Counted from the first letter of the stretch, positions 35,947-45,242 are shown. The stretch is DNA of 64,000 nucleotides from an uncultured Maribacter sp. (GCF_947496775.1 NZ_CANMDU010000014.1:1-64000); one strand, 5' to 3'. The notes: generated by a model not told the origin, from the letters alone. Numbers and translations: made by a program.

Positions 35947-37239
35947 TTACTCTTTTTTCTCTGGTCTAGATTTTTTAGAGTTTCTATTATTTTTTCCTCG
36001 GTAATTGGAGGAGTTTTTGTTTCTATTATTTTTATTTCTAGGTCTATTATGTTTTTGCGGTCTTTGCTGTGGTTTATTTTCAGGAGTTGCTTGTTCCTTT
36101 GAGTCATCTATAAACTGATGCTCCGGCATCCTTGGAACTTCCTGTTTAATTAATTTTTCAATATCTCTTAGGTAAGGGCGCTCTTCTCTGTCACAAAAAG
36201 AAAGGGCAATACCACTAGCACTAGCACGTCCTGTTCTTCCTATACGGTGTACGTAGGTTTCTGGTATATTAGGCAAGTCGTAATTAATAACTAAAGAGAG
36301 TTCTTCAACGTCTATACCGCGAGCAGCAATATCCGTTGCAACTAAAACATTTAGTTTTCCATCTTTAAATGCACCAAGTGCTTTTTGCCTAGCTGTTTGT
36401 GATTTATTACCATGTATAGCAGCAGAATTAATATCTGCTTGAGCTAGTTTTTTTACAATTTTGTTAGCACCATGTTTGGTTCTAGAAAATACTAGAACAG
36501 AGGCTTTAGGATTTTCTCTAAGCAAATGCACTAATAGTTTTACTTTATTAGGCTTGCTAACAAAGTAAATACCTTGTTCTACTTTTTCTGCAGTCGCTTG
36601 TTTTGGTTTTATGGTAACTCGTTCAAAATCTCCTAACAACCTTTTAGACAATTCCACAATATCTTTTGGCATGGTGGCTGAAAAGAATAAAGATTGCCTC
36701 TTAGGAGGTAATTTGGCAATTATCTTTTTTATGTCATGTATAAAACCCATATCAAGCATTTGGTCAGCTTCATCTAAAACTACATACTCAATATCTTTAA
36801 GAGAGATAATACCTTGGCTCATTAAATCTAGTAGCCTACCTGGAGTCGCAATAATAGCATCAACACCTGGTCGTAAAGCATTAACCTGTCTTTGTTGTTT
36901 TACACCTCCAAAAATAACTGTGTTCCTTATGTTTGTATACTTACTGTACGCAGTAAAGTTTTCTCCTATTTGAATTGCAAGTTCTCTTGTCGGTGTTACT
37001 ATAAGAGCTTTTACACGTTTTTTTCCTTTTGTTTGTTCTTGGTTGGTTTGTAGATGATGAATAATAGGAATACTAAAAGCAGCTGTTTTACCTGTTCCTG
37101 TTTGTGCAACACCTAATAGGTCTTTTTTATTTAAAAGAATAGGAATTGCTTGTTCTTGTATAGGTGTAGGATTGGTATACCCTTGTTCATCAATAGCTTT
37201 TAATATAGGTAAAGCTATACCTAAATCTTTGAATGTCAT
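35947..37239 (-). CDS. rhlE: DEAD-box RNA helicase (RhlE-like)
   Basis: 430-aa ATP-dependent RNA helicase. Q motif GYTNPTPIQEQAIP, motif I AQTGTGKT, Ia PTRELA, TPGR, II DEAD, III SAT, then VATDIAARGID and HRIGRTGRA in the second RecA domain. The C-terminal 60 residues are a low-complexity basic tail rich in Asn, Arg and Lys, typical for RNA contact. Roles in cold adaptation or ribosome assembly are usual. Monocistronic. Confidence 0.95.
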   Translation of the reverse strand: MTFKDLGIALPILKAIDEQGYTNPTPIQEQAIPILLNKKDLLGVAQTGTGKTAAFSIPIIHHLQTNQEQTKGKKRVKALIVTPTRELAIQIGENFTAYSKYTNIRNTVIFGGVKQQRQVNALRPGVDAIIATPGRLLDLMSQGIISLKDIEYVVLDEADQMLDMGFIHDIKKIIAKLPPKRQSLFFSATMPKDIVELSKRLLGDFERVTIKPKQATAEKVEQGIYFVSKPNKVKLLVHLLRENPKASVLVFSRTKHGANKIVKKLAQADINSAAIHGNKSQTARQKALGAFKDGKLNVLVATDIAARGIDVEELSLVINYDLPNIPETYVHRIGRTGRASASGIALSFCDREERPYLRDIEKLIKQEVPRMPEHQFIDDSKEQATPENKPQQRPQKHNRPRNKNNRNKNSSNYRGKNNRNSKKSRPEKKE

Positions 37240-37294
37240 GTGTTTTTAATATAAGCGGCGAAGATACAGTTAATGTTTGGATAAAATGATTATG

Positions 37295-38848
37295 TTACAA
37301 CCCAACAATTGCTGCTTCGGCACAACGTTCTCCATCCATAGCAGCAGAAACGATTCCCCCAGCGTAACCACCACCTTCACCGCATGGGAATAATCCTTCT
37401 ATTTCTGGGTGTTCTAGTTTTTTATTTCTAGGAATATTCACTGGCGATGAGGTTCTAGATTCTACACCAACAATATTAGCTTCATTAGTATAATAACCTC
37501 TCATTTTTTCTCCAAAAGCTTTAAACCCTCCTCGCAGCCTACTTCCGATGGCTTTTGGTAAAAGAGAATGTAGGGGAGATGATTTTAACCCTGGTTGGTA
37601 AGAAGTAGGATTTAAATCTGTTGATAAATTACCTTCTACAAAATCAGTAAGTCTTTGTGATGGTGCAACTTGGCTACGGCCACCTGCAGTAAAAGCTAAA
37701 CGCTCTAAACTTTTTTGGTATTCCAAACCTTTAAGAACTCCATATTTTTCGAACTTATACAAATCTTCCTTGGCATTAATCTCCACAACAATTCCGGAAT
37801 TAGCGTAGGTGTTATTTCTTTTAGAGGGAGACATGCCGTTTACAACAACTTCTCCGGGAGCCGTAGCAGCAGGAACAATAAATCCTCCAGGGCACATACA
37901 AAAAGAGTATACGCCTCTGTTTTTTACTTGTTGTACCAAACTATACGATGCCGCAGGTAAAAGTTCGTTTCTTTCCCCTTTACAATGGTATTGAATAGAA
38001 TCAATAATATGTTGAGGGTGCTCTACTCGAACTCCCATAGCAAAGGACTTAGCTTGTAAGCTTATTTTTTTGCCATGCAATAAATAGTATATGTCGCGAG
38101 CAGAATGACCTGTTGCTAAAATAACTCTACTAGCTTGCATTTCATTACCATTTTGTAATTGAATAGCAGTTATTTTATTGTTTGTAATCGTAAAATCTGT
38201 TACACGGGTATTAAAATGAATTTCGCCACCGTGTTCTATTATTTTTTCTCTTATATTTTGAACAATTTTAGGAAGTTTATTAGTTCCAATATGTGGATGA
38301 GCGTCTACTAGTATTTGCTCTGTAGCACCATGATATACTAAACTTTCGAAAATTCTTCTTACATCCCCTCTTTTAAGGCTACGGGTATATAATTTACCAT
38401 CGGAATAAGTCCCTGCTCCACCTTCGCCAAAACAATAGTTACTGTCTTCATTAACAAAATGGTCTTGGTTAATAGCTTTTAAATCGCGTCTGCGTTCTTG
38501 CACTTTATCACCTCGTTCTAAAACTATTGGTTTGTATCCTAGTTCTAAGCAACGTAAAGCAGCCCACATTCCAGCAGGACCAAATCCGATAATATGTATT
38601 TCTTTGGCTTTAGAAACGTCTTTGTAATGGAACGTATGATCTGATTTTTTAGATGGTTTTTCGTGAATATAGATTTCTAACTTATAGTTAAAATAAATAG
38701 AAGGTTTACGAGCATCAATAGATTTGCGCAAAACTTTTATGGTGATGTCTTTTTCGTCTTGCCCTAGATGTTTTGCAACCTTTTTTAAAAGCATTCCAGG
38801 TAGCCCTTCTTCTTTAAGAGATAATCTATATTGTATATTCCTTATCAT
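37295..38848 (-). CDS. FAD-dependent dehydrogenase (COG2509 family)
   Basis: 517-aa flavoprotein. An N-terminal 90-residue region precedes the FAD-binding IIGFGPAGMWAALRCLELG and VLERG; CFGEGGAGTYSDGKLYTR and a C-terminal LFPCGEGGGYAGGIVSAAMDG are family landmarks. The physiological substrate is unknown. The first 39 codons are duplicated at 40458-40577. Repeat copy C lies 158 bp upstream. Confidence 0.9.
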   Translation of the reverse strand: MIRNIQYRLSLKEEGLPGMLLKKVAKHLGQDEKDITIKVLRKSIDARKPSIYFNYKLEIYIHEKPSKKSDHTFHYKDVSKAKEIHIIGFGPAGMWAALRCLELGYKPIVLERGDKVQERRRDLKAINQDHFVNEDSNYCFGEGGAGTYSDGKLYTRSLKRGDVRRIFESLVYHGATEQILVDAHPHIGTNKLPKIVQNIREKIIEHGGEIHFNTRVTDFTITNNKITAIQLQNGNEMQASRVILATGHSARDIYYLLHGKKISLQAKSFAMGVRVEHPQHIIDSIQYHCKGERNELLPAASYSLVQQVKNRGVYSFCMCPGGFIVPAATAPGEVVVNGMSPSKRNNTYANSGIVVEINAKEDLYKFEKYGVLKGLEYQKSLERLAFTAGGRSQVAPSQRLTDFVEGNLSTDLNPTSYQPGLKSSPLHSLLPKAIGSRLRGGFKAFGEKMRGYYTNEANIVGVESRTSSPVNIPRNKKLEHPEIEGLFPCGEGGGYAGGIVSAAMDGERCAEAAIVGL

Positions 38849-39005
38849 GCTGCAAAATTACTTTAATTAAGATTTAGAATCGTATTAATCAACTAAATAT
38901 GTTACCAATAATGTAAGAGCTATTTATTTCTGTATATAATTCTGTAGAAAGTAAATATATAAAAGATAGAGAGTGAAGAGTTAGTTACATACTAGGATGC
39001 CATTG

Positions 39006-39201
39006 TAGAGGTCAGTAGATAGTTATCTAGATTACATCTCATATTTTATACAAATGTCAGGGGGAGAGGAGTCTAAGTCTATATAGAGCTAATGAATAGT
39101 TATCGACTGCGCTCGAACTGACAATGGTAATCTTTTTTTAAAAGACATGACTTCAATCCATAAAAGGTATTTAATGTTGCGTATGTATCTACCGACCTCT
39201 A
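39006..39201 (-). repeat. Dispersed repeat element, copy C (196 bp)
   Basis: Bounded by TAGAGGTCAGTAGATA and its near-perfect inverse TATCTACCGACCTCTA. Reverse orientation relative to A and B, and homologous to B along its length. It contains TCGACTGCGCTCGAACTGACA (shown in two parts: TCGACTGCGC, TCGAACTGACA), which recalls the dispersed palindromic CCCTGAGC...GTCGAAGGG-type repeats of many bacteria. It lies 30 bp from the terminator at 39231 and upstream of the FAD dehydrogenase gene. The rest of 38849-39312 shows no gene. Confidence 0.9.
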
Positions 39202-39230
39202 TAAGATTGTGCTGCTCGTTTATTTTAGAA

Positions 39231-39257
39231 AAAAAACCTGGAGATATCCAGGTTTTT
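39231..39257 (-). terminator. Intrinsic terminator of the 255-aa exported protein gene
   Basis: An 11-bp stem AAAAACCTGGA / TCCAGGTTTTT with GATA loop, and an A-run on the left that reads as a T-run on the minus strand. Confidence 0.9.
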
Positions 39258-39312
39258 CTAATGATTATTTAAAATAAGGTTATTACGAAATACTATATAA
39301 TAGATTCATAAT

Positions 39313-40080
39313 TTATTCTGGTATATAGTCCAAGTCTGGTCGCATGGCTCCAGATTCTCTTTCTATTTTTGACACCTTTTTATGAAGCTCTCCTAATAAT
39401 TTACCAAATTCTTCACCTAGAATTTTTCGATTTTCTTTACTTAACCTTTCGTAATCTTCGGCACTTTTAGCGGCTACGGCTACCAAAAAAAAGCTTCCCA
39501 TAGTACCAAATCCGCTTTTGTAAACCCTATAATGCATGGTGGCATTTTTACTTTCAAAAACGGCTTTAATAGCTGCGGCTTTCTCAAACACCTCATCATA
39601 ATTTTCAGGGGTATAATGATAGTAGGTAAATTTTCTATAGGGCATGCCTTCTGGAGTCTGAGTAATCCCTTCTGGCATATACGAAAGTTCTTTATCTAAA
39701 CGAATAATGTAATCTCCATGTTTATCATAACATTTATCCATATCAGAAAATAGTTCACTCAAAGCTTCTTTTCCCATTTTTTTACTTAATACGTCAAATG
39801 CTGCATAGTTTATATCTGCCATGGAGTCTATTGGTGTGACATATAAATATTTATATTCCTCAGTGACAGTCGTAATCCAGTCTAGTCCTTGTATATTGTG
39901 TTCTTTACATTTAGCTACTAGATTTTTGGTTGTTTTTTCATACTCCGTTACCATAGATGGTTTAACTTGATCTTCATGAATCCAATATGCTTGCGATTTA
40001 TTATTGTCTTGAGCTAGGATAAGCCTCGGTAGTAATAGCTGTACAGATAGCATTAAAAAAAGAATTTTCATTGTTCTCAT
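39313..40080 (-). CDS. Exported protein of unknown function
   Basis: 255-aa secreted protein with a signal peptide ending LILAQ; a second Met three codons in could equally be the start. The body is helical and strand mixed (YWIHEDQVKPSMVTEYEK, YVTPIDSMADINYAAFDVL, FTYYHYTPENYDEVFE), with two similar halves suggestive of a duplicated ferredoxin-like domain. No catalytic motif. Not recognised beyond being similar to exported flavobacterial proteins. Confidence 0.7.
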   Translation of the reverse strand: MRTMKILFLMLSVQLLLPRLILAQDNNKSQAYWIHEDQVKPSMVTEYEKTTKNLVAKCKEHNIQGLDWITTVTEEYKYLYVTPIDSMADINYAAFDVLSKKMGKEALSELFSDMDKCYDKHGDYIIRLDKELSYMPEGITQTPEGMPYRKFTYYHYTPENYDEVFEKAAAIKAVFESKNATMHYRVYKSGFGTMGSFFLVAVAAKSAEDYERLSKENRKILGEEFGKLLGELHKKVSKIERESGAMRPDLDYIPE

Positions 40081-40457
40081 AATAATATATTTAGTTGGTT
40101 AATAATCGAATAAATACAAAAGAGGTACTAGAGTATGAAAAATTTAGAGCTTAATTCTGAGCACACTTGGTTACGTGTGAATTTAAAAAGATAAGGCGAT
40201 AAATATGCCCTTTCTTTATAAGGGAAACATCTTTAAATGTAAGTATAAAAATTTAAAAATCAGAACTTTATGTGTTGTTTTTTGATGTAGTGTTATTTTA
40301 AATCAATATTTATTTAAAACAATTCCCGATTCTTCATCTATTTCTTGAAGGAAAATATAGAGAATCCAATTCTTTTGTTTTTAGCAGATATTGGAGACGT
40401 AAATGTTACGAGCTTACATCAAAATTAACCACGAATTTCATTTCTATGCTTCGTAAG
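40081..40457. other. Intergenic region with no supported gene
   Basis: AT-rich sequence between the 255-aa exported protein gene and the duplicated fragment. A 25-codon minus-strand open stretch (40303-40380) has a protein-like composition but no start and is not called. No repeat copy, tRNA or clear promoter was seen. Confidence 0.6.
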
Positions 40458-40577
40458 CTAAACTTTTATAGTGATGTCTTTTTCGTCTTGCCCTAGATGT
40501 TTTGCAACCTTTTTTAAAAGCATTCCGGGTTGGCCTTCTTCTTTAAGAGATAGTCTATATTGTATATTCCTTACCAT
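40458..40577 (-). pseudogene. Duplicated 5' fragment of the COG2509 FAD-dehydrogenase gene
   Basis: A 39-codon open frame from ATG 40577 to TAG 40458 repeats codons 1-39 of the gene at 37295-38848, with only Ile2Val and Leu16Gln changes and about 95 percent base identity. It stops directly after DITIKV, where the parent continues. It is in the same orientation as the parent, 1.7 kb away. The near-identity at silent sites points to a recent duplication; the fragment lacks the FAD-binding domain and cannot be a working enzyme. Confidence 0.85.
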
Positions 40578-40605
40578 AGCGCAAAGCTAAACTACTTTGG
40601 GCTAT

Positions 40606-40645
40606 AAAAAAATGCATCTAACTATATAAGTAAGATGCATTTTTT
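40606..40645 (-). terminator. Intrinsic terminator of the metE-VOC operon
   Basis: A perfect 13-bp stem AAAAAATGCATCT / AGATGCATTTTTT with a 13-nt loop, 34 bp past the VOC gene stop. Confidence 0.9.
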
Positions 40646-40678
40646 AATAATGGAGTATTATGAATCTTTTTAAATTGG

Positions 40679-41098
40679 TTAATTTTTCAATTGAAAATCA
40701 GAGAAATGAAGAATAAATCCATTAATATCTATTATAACAAATTCATTTGCCCCATTGTATGGAGTAACTCCTAAAGGTCTTATTACTTTAGTTTTGTCTT
40801 TAATGTTCTCATACCATTCCGCAATGTTTTCTACTTGAAACCATAGTGTTAATGCTCCTCCTTGTGTTTGGAAATTTAATTCTGGAAATTCTTTAAACAA
40901 TGATGTTTTATTTTGAAACATTAATCGGATATCATCTTTTTCTACCCATCCCCATTCAGATTCTCCTGTTTCAGGAAATTTTTGAAGAACTTTAAAACCA
41001 ATGTTTTTATAGTAATCAAGTGTTTTATCCACATTTATAGTAGCCAAATTTGCATGTATAGATGTTATTTTTTCTTTTTTTGAAATATTAGATTTCAT
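40679..41098 (-). CDS. VOC-family (glyoxalase/bleomycin-resistance fold) protein
   Basis: 139 aa from ATG 41098; the in-frame codon at 41113 is TTG and would overlap metE. ITSIHANLATINVDKTLDYY and a C-terminal FVIIDINGFILHFSDF show the paired beta-alpha-beta-beta-beta units of the vicinal-oxygen-chelate fold. It lies 7 bp after metE and shares its terminator, so it is co-transcribed. Substrate unknown. Confidence 0.82.
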   Translation of the reverse strand: MKSNISKKEKITSIHANLATINVDKTLDYYKNIGFKVLQKFPETGESEWGWVEKDDIRLMFQNKTSLFKEFPELNFQTQGGALTLWFQVENIAEWYENIKDKTKVIRPLGVTPYNGANEFVIIDINGFILHFSDFQLKN

Positions 41099-41105
41099 AA
41101 TTATT

Positions 41106-43430
41106 TTAGGCAAATGTTATTAATTGTTTTCGGCATTCTTTTGCAGTAGCTACCATTTCTACTAATGCTTTTTTTGTTTCTTCCCAATGTCTTGTTTTTA
41201 AACCGCAATCTGGATTTATCCAAAGCTGTTCTGCGGGAATATATTGAGTAGCTTTTTGCATTAAAGAAACCATTTCTTCTCTTTCTGGTACTCTAGGGGA
41301 GTGAATATCATACACACCAGGACCAATTTCATTAGGATATTTAAAAGCGGCAAAAACGTCTAAAAGTTCCATTTGTGATCTAGAACATTCAATGGTAATT
41401 ACATCGGCATCCATATCTGCAATATCGGTTATAATATCATTAAATTCAGAATAACACATATGAGTATGTATTTGGGTTTCGTCTTTTACGCCACTAGCAG
41501 AAATTCTAAAGGCTTTTATAGCCCAGTTTAAATACGTTTTCCAATCTTCTTTTCGTAATGGTAACCCCTCTCTTATAGCAGGTTCATCAATCTGTATAAT
41601 TTGTAAGCCAGCTTTTTCTAAGTCTACCACTTCATCACGAATCGCTAATGCAATTTGTGTAGCCGTTTTGGAACGAGCTTGGTCATTACGAACAAAAGAC
41701 CATTGTAATATGGTTACGGGGCCTGTAAGCATCCCTTTTACCGGTTTTTTGGTTAAAGATTGTGCATAAGAAGACCATTTTACCGTCATTGGGTTTTCTC
41801 TAGAAACATCACCATAAATTATAGGAGGTTTAACACAACGGCTGCCATAACTTTGTACCCAGCCAAATTGTGTGAAAGCAAAACCATTTAGTTGTTCTCC
41901 AAAATATTCAACCATATCATTGCGTTCAAACTCGCCATGCACAAGAACATCTAAACCTGCTTCTTCTTGGAATTGTATGGTTTCTTTGGTTTCTTTTTCT
42001 AATAAAGTTTCGTATTCAGATAAGCTGATATTGCTCTTCTTATAATTAGACCTCCAACTACGAACTTCTTCGGTTTGTGGAAAAGAACCAATGGTAGTTG
42101 TAGGGAATAAAGGTAAGTTTAATGCGGTTTTCTGAAGTTTTTGACGAACAGAAAAAGGATTTTCTCTTTGCGAGTCTTTTTCTGTAAGTGCTTTTACACG
42201 CTCTTTTACAATAGGATTATGAATAGAAATTGCAGTTTTTTTGTTTTTATGTGCTTTCCTGTTTTCTTGAAGCTTTACTAAGTTAATTTCTAAATTTTCT
42301 TCATTAGCTAATTGTTTTAAAGTAACGACCTCTTCTACCTTTTGTTTTGCGAAGGCGAGCCATTGTTTTATTTCTGCACTTAAATTGTTTGGATTGTTTT
42401 CTAGGTCTAAATCACAAGGAGAATGAAGTAATGAGCAAGATGGTGCAATTAAAACACGTTCGGAACCAATTACATTTACTGCTTTTTGAATAAGCTTTAA
42501 AGATTCTTCAAAATTGTTTTTCCAAATATTTCTCCCATCTACAATACCTAGGGATAAATGTGTATGTGCTTGTAGGTTTTTGGAACTTAAAATATCATCT
42601 AACTGTAATTTGCATCGTACTAAATCTAATTGTAGAGTGTGTACAGGAAGAGATAATGCTATATCTATGTTCTTGCCATAACAATCAAAGTAATTTGCAA
42701 GAATTATTTTTAAATCAGGGAATTTTTTAGCATACCTTTGGTAGGTAATTTGTATGGCGAGTAGCTCTTTTTGTGATAATTCGGTAGCCAAGAAAGGCTC
42801 ATCAAACTGAATATATTCTACTTCTAAATCTATCAATTCTTGAATAATGATGTCGTAAATAGGGAGTAATTCTTTTAATAAGTCTATTTTTTCAAAACCT
42901 TTTTCTTTTTCTTTTCCGCAAAGCAGAAAAGATACTGGACTAAGAATAACAGGTTTTGTTTTTATGCCTAAGGATAAAGCTTCTTTGTATTCCTCTACTA
43001 TTTTAGAATCGGAAAGAGAAAAGTTTTGATTTTTAGTAAACTCCGGTACTAGGTAATGATAATTAGTATCGAACCACTTGGTCATTTCCGAAGCCGTAAT
43101 ATCTATTCCATCTTTTTGAATGCCCCTAGCCATAGCAAAATATAAATCGTGCTTCGTAAAGGCTGGGTTTTCGATAATAGCTGTATAACGAGAAGGTACA
43201 CATCCTAACGTAGTAGTTAAATCTAGTACCTGGTCATAAAGCGAAAAATCGTTAGAGGGAATTATATCTATGCCTTGCTCTTTCTGTAAAAGCCAATTTT
43301 CTTTGCGAATATTTTTTGCAGTTTCTAGAAGAGTTTCTAATGAAACTTTACCAGACCAGTATTGTTCTAAAGATTTTTTAAGATCTCTTTTACTGCCTAT
43401 TCTAGGGTAGCCTAAGTTTGTAGTTTTCAT
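41106..43430 (-). CDS. metE: Cobalamin-independent methionine synthase
   Basis: 5-methyltetrahydropteroyltriglutamate-homocysteine methyltransferase, 774 aa, full length. The N-terminal half starts TTNLGYPRIGSKRDLKK. The C-terminal catalytic half has FPTTTIGSFPQTEEVR, IHTHMCYSEFND and WINPDCGLKTR, which supply the His, Cys, Glu and Cys zinc ligands. It is divergent from an Lrp-type regulator 158 bp away; candidate operator repeats lie between them. No SAM or cobalamin riboswitch was seen upstream. Confidence 0.96.
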   Translation of the reverse strand: MKTTNLGYPRIGSKRDLKKSLEQYWSGKVSLETLLETAKNIRKENWLLQKEQGIDIIPSNDFSLYDQVLDLTTTLGCVPSRYTAIIENPAFTKHDLYFAMARGIQKDGIDITASEMTKWFDTNYHYLVPEFTKNQNFSLSDSKIVEEYKEALSLGIKTKPVILSPVSFLLCGKEKEKGFEKIDLLKELLPIYDIIIQELIDLEVEYIQFDEPFLATELSQKELLAIQITYQRYAKKFPDLKIILANYFDCYGKNIDIALSLPVHTLQLDLVRCKLQLDDILSSKNLQAHTHLSLGIVDGRNIWKNNFEESLKLIQKAVNVIGSERVLIAPSCSLLHSPCDLDLENNPNNLSAEIKQWLAFAKQKVEEVVTLKQLANEENLEINLVKLQENRKAHKNKKTAISIHNPIVKERVKALTEKDSQRENPFSVRQKLQKTALNLPLFPTTTIGSFPQTEEVRSWRSNYKKSNISLSEYETLLEKETKETIQFQEEAGLDVLVHGEFERNDMVEYFGEQLNGFAFTQFGWVQSYGSRCVKPPIIYGDVSRENPMTVKWSSYAQSLTKKPVKGMLTGPVTILQWSFVRNDQARSKTATQIALAIRDEVVDLEKAGLQIIQIDEPAIREGLPLRKEDWKTYLNWAIKAFRISASGVKDETQIHTHMCYSEFNDIITDIADMDADVITIECSRSQMELLDVFAAFKYPNEIGPGVYDIHSPRVPEREEMVSLMQKATQYIPAEQLWINPDCGLKTRHWEETKKALVEMVATAKECRKQLITFA

Positions 43431-43470
43431 AATTTAGTATGGATGTTTTTTCTGTACAAAATTATGTGTA

Positions 43471-43517
43471 AAGATTATTTATCTACCATTATATTTTAAA
43501 ATAAGATTATTTAGCTA
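43471..43517. promoter_or_regulatory. Direct repeat in the metE-lrp intergenic region
   Basis: AAGATTATTTATCTA (43471-43485) and AAGATTATTTAGCTA (43503-43517) differ at one base and are 32 bp apart, about three helical turns, on one face of the DNA. They are candidate binding sites for the adjacent Lrp/AsnC regulator controlling both genes. Confidence 0.5.
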
Positions 43518-43588
43518 ATTATAGTTATTTTTGAAGATATAATAACGTTGTGATGTTAAAATTACATACTTTAAAAGATAAATTATCT

Positions 43589-44059
43589 ATGGAAAATTTA
43601 GATGTAACGGACTTGCAATTGTTAAATTACCTTCAAAAAAACTCTAATGTTACAACAAAAGAATTAGCAGCTTTGGTAAACTTATCGCCAACTCCGGTTT
43701 ATGAACGGGTTCGTAAATTAGAAAAAGAAGGTTTTATAAAGCAATACATAGCGGTTTTAGATGCGGATAAATTGGGAGGAGAATTAATTGTTTTTTGCAA
43801 TATTACCCTAAAGCAGCATACCAAAGAAATTGGAAATCAATTTGTTAAAGATATTAGATCCATACAAGAAGTAACAGAATGTTATAATATTTCTGGGGAT
43901 TATGATTTTAAATTAAAAGTAATGGTAAAAGACATGAAGCATTACCAAGATTTTGTAATAAATACCCTTGGGGCAGTTCCTAATATAGGAAGTGCTCATA
44001 GTACTTTTGTAATAGGTACTATTAAGCAAAGCTATAGTGTTCCTATTACATCTTTGTAG
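43589..44059 (+). CDS. Lrp/AsnC-family transcriptional regulator
   Basis: 156 aa from ATG 43589, matching the usual MENLDxTDLQLL start; the frame is open to a GTG at 43550 and ATG 43553. The N-terminal helix-turn-helix includes VTTKELAALVNLSPTPVYERV, shown in parts (TTKELAALVNLS, PTPVYERVRKLEKEG). The C-terminal RAM ligand-binding domain has GDYDFKLKVMVKDMKHYQDF. Divergent from metE; it probably senses an amino acid, perhaps methionine. That ligand is inferred from position only. Confidence 0.9.
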   Translation: MENLDVTDLQLLNYLQKNSNVTTKELAALVNLSPTPVYERVRKLEKEGFIKQYIAVLDADKLGGELIVFCNITLKQHTKEIGNQFVKDIRSIQEVTECYNISGDYDFKLKVMVKDMKHYQDFVINTLGAVPNIGSAHSTFVIGTIKQSYSVPITSL

Positions 44060-44070
44060 TAGTGAAAGTA

Positions 44071-45030
44071 TTATTTTGTTTTAAAAAAATCCCAAACTTT
44101 TTCGGCCATTTCTATGTCACCATTTTGTTCTTTTACGATTAATTTATAAATAGTTCCATACCTTTCTTCTAAACTTGGTTCTGTATGCCCACCACCAGTA
44201 ATTTTATAGAAAACTACTTCAGTGTTATTGGTACCATTGGTATAAGAATACTTTGTAACGGTACTATTGTCTGTAGTGTTTGTGTTAGGTAAGTTAGTAA
44301 TTATTGGAGTTGTTTGGGTATTGTTTCGGTTCACCCAATATGCAACGGTTTCTTCCGTGGAAAAAACAAGGCCCCGGTCGCCATTAACTTGTCCGCCATT
44401 ATAAGGTACTAAAGGGTCTTCTGTACCATTCATAATAAGCGCGGATATGGGAGTGGTAGAATCTGTGCAGGTACTGTTTACAGGTTTTGAAGCCACAATT
44501 GCAGCAAATGCTTTTAATTTATTTGGTATTTCTTGGGCTAGCCTATAACTCATATGCCCGCCATTAGAAATACCGTTTATAAATACTTTTTCTGGATTAG
44601 CATTGTAGCTAGAAATTGTGGTGTCTATTAAATTACTGATGAAGGCCACATCATCCGTAGTAGGGTTCCCATCTGCTTCTTCTCTGCAGTCGTTCCAGCC
44701 TTGATGTCCGCTAGCACCTATTTTTCCATTGGGTACTAAGAGAATAATATTTTCTTGTTCCGCAATATTTAGCCAAACACTAAAAGGAGCCTTGGTGTTC
44801 TCTAAGCCTAAAATTTGGTCAGAACTACCACTGTGTCCATGTAATAGCACAACAATTGGAGCGTTTTCAGGGGTTGTAGGAACATAAATATGGTATTCTC
44901 TACTTTCTCCAGAGATATTTATTTTTTGGTTTTGTAGTAAGCCTTTTTCTGTTTCTTGGTTGGTGTTATCTTCTCTTTTTATGCAGCCGAATAGTAGTAT
45001 TAGTGCAATGAATATAGATGTAGTTTTCAT
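44071..45030 (-). CDS. Exported alpha/beta-hydrolase (PHB depolymerase / feruloyl esterase-like)
   Basis: 319-aa lipoprotein from ATG 45030 (signal ILLFGC-IK); the in-frame TTG further upstream is rejected. Motifs: VVLLHGHSGS (oxyanion region), VPNGKIG, nucleophile elbow GISNGG, MNGTEDPLVPYNGG (acid), and GGGHTEPS (His). It fits the LpqC-type poly(3-hydroxybutyrate) depolymerase or CE1 esterase group. Substrate unknown; exposure on the cell surface or in the periplasm is likely. Confidence 0.87.
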   Translation of the reverse strand: MKTTSIFIALILLFGCIKREDNTNQETEKGLLQNQKINISGESREYHIYVPTTPENAPIVVLLHGHSGSSDQILGLENTKAPFSVWLNIAEQENIILLVPNGKIGASGHQGWNDCREEADGNPTTDDVAFISNLIDTTISSYNANPEKVFINGISNGGHMSYRLAQEIPNKLKAFAAIVASKPVNSTCTDSTTPISALIMNGTEDPLVPYNGGQVNGDRGLVFSTEETVAYWVNRNNTQTTPIITNLPNTNTTDNSTVTKYSYTNGTNNTEVVFYKITGGGHTEPSLEERYGTIYKLIVKEQNGDIEMAEKVWDFFKTK

Positions 45031-45242
45031 AGGGCTCAGATTAGGTCTTATACTTTTGTTCAAACGGAATATACCTTCTTTTATTTTTTAAGCTCTACAA
45101 TTAGCTTGCCAAGTTTTCTAAAGTTACGCTACTTTTAAAAGAAACTACAGTTGAGGTTAGTAAAACAACAATTCAGTCTTTCTTTTTTCTATAAAGTGTA
45201 TTTATGCTACACCTTTGGAGTATAAATCAAAAAATAGAAATC

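Noticed and set aside
40303-40380. 25-codon minus-strand stretch ending LQEIDEESGIVLNKY before TGA
   Set aside because: Protein-like composition but no start codon, no match I can recall, and a stop directly upstream; chance is likely in a 600-bp gap.
43431-43588. Possible SAM or cobalamin riboswitch upstream of metE
   Set aside because: The 158-bp region has no conserved box or long pairing; only the AAGATTATTTA direct repeat stands out.
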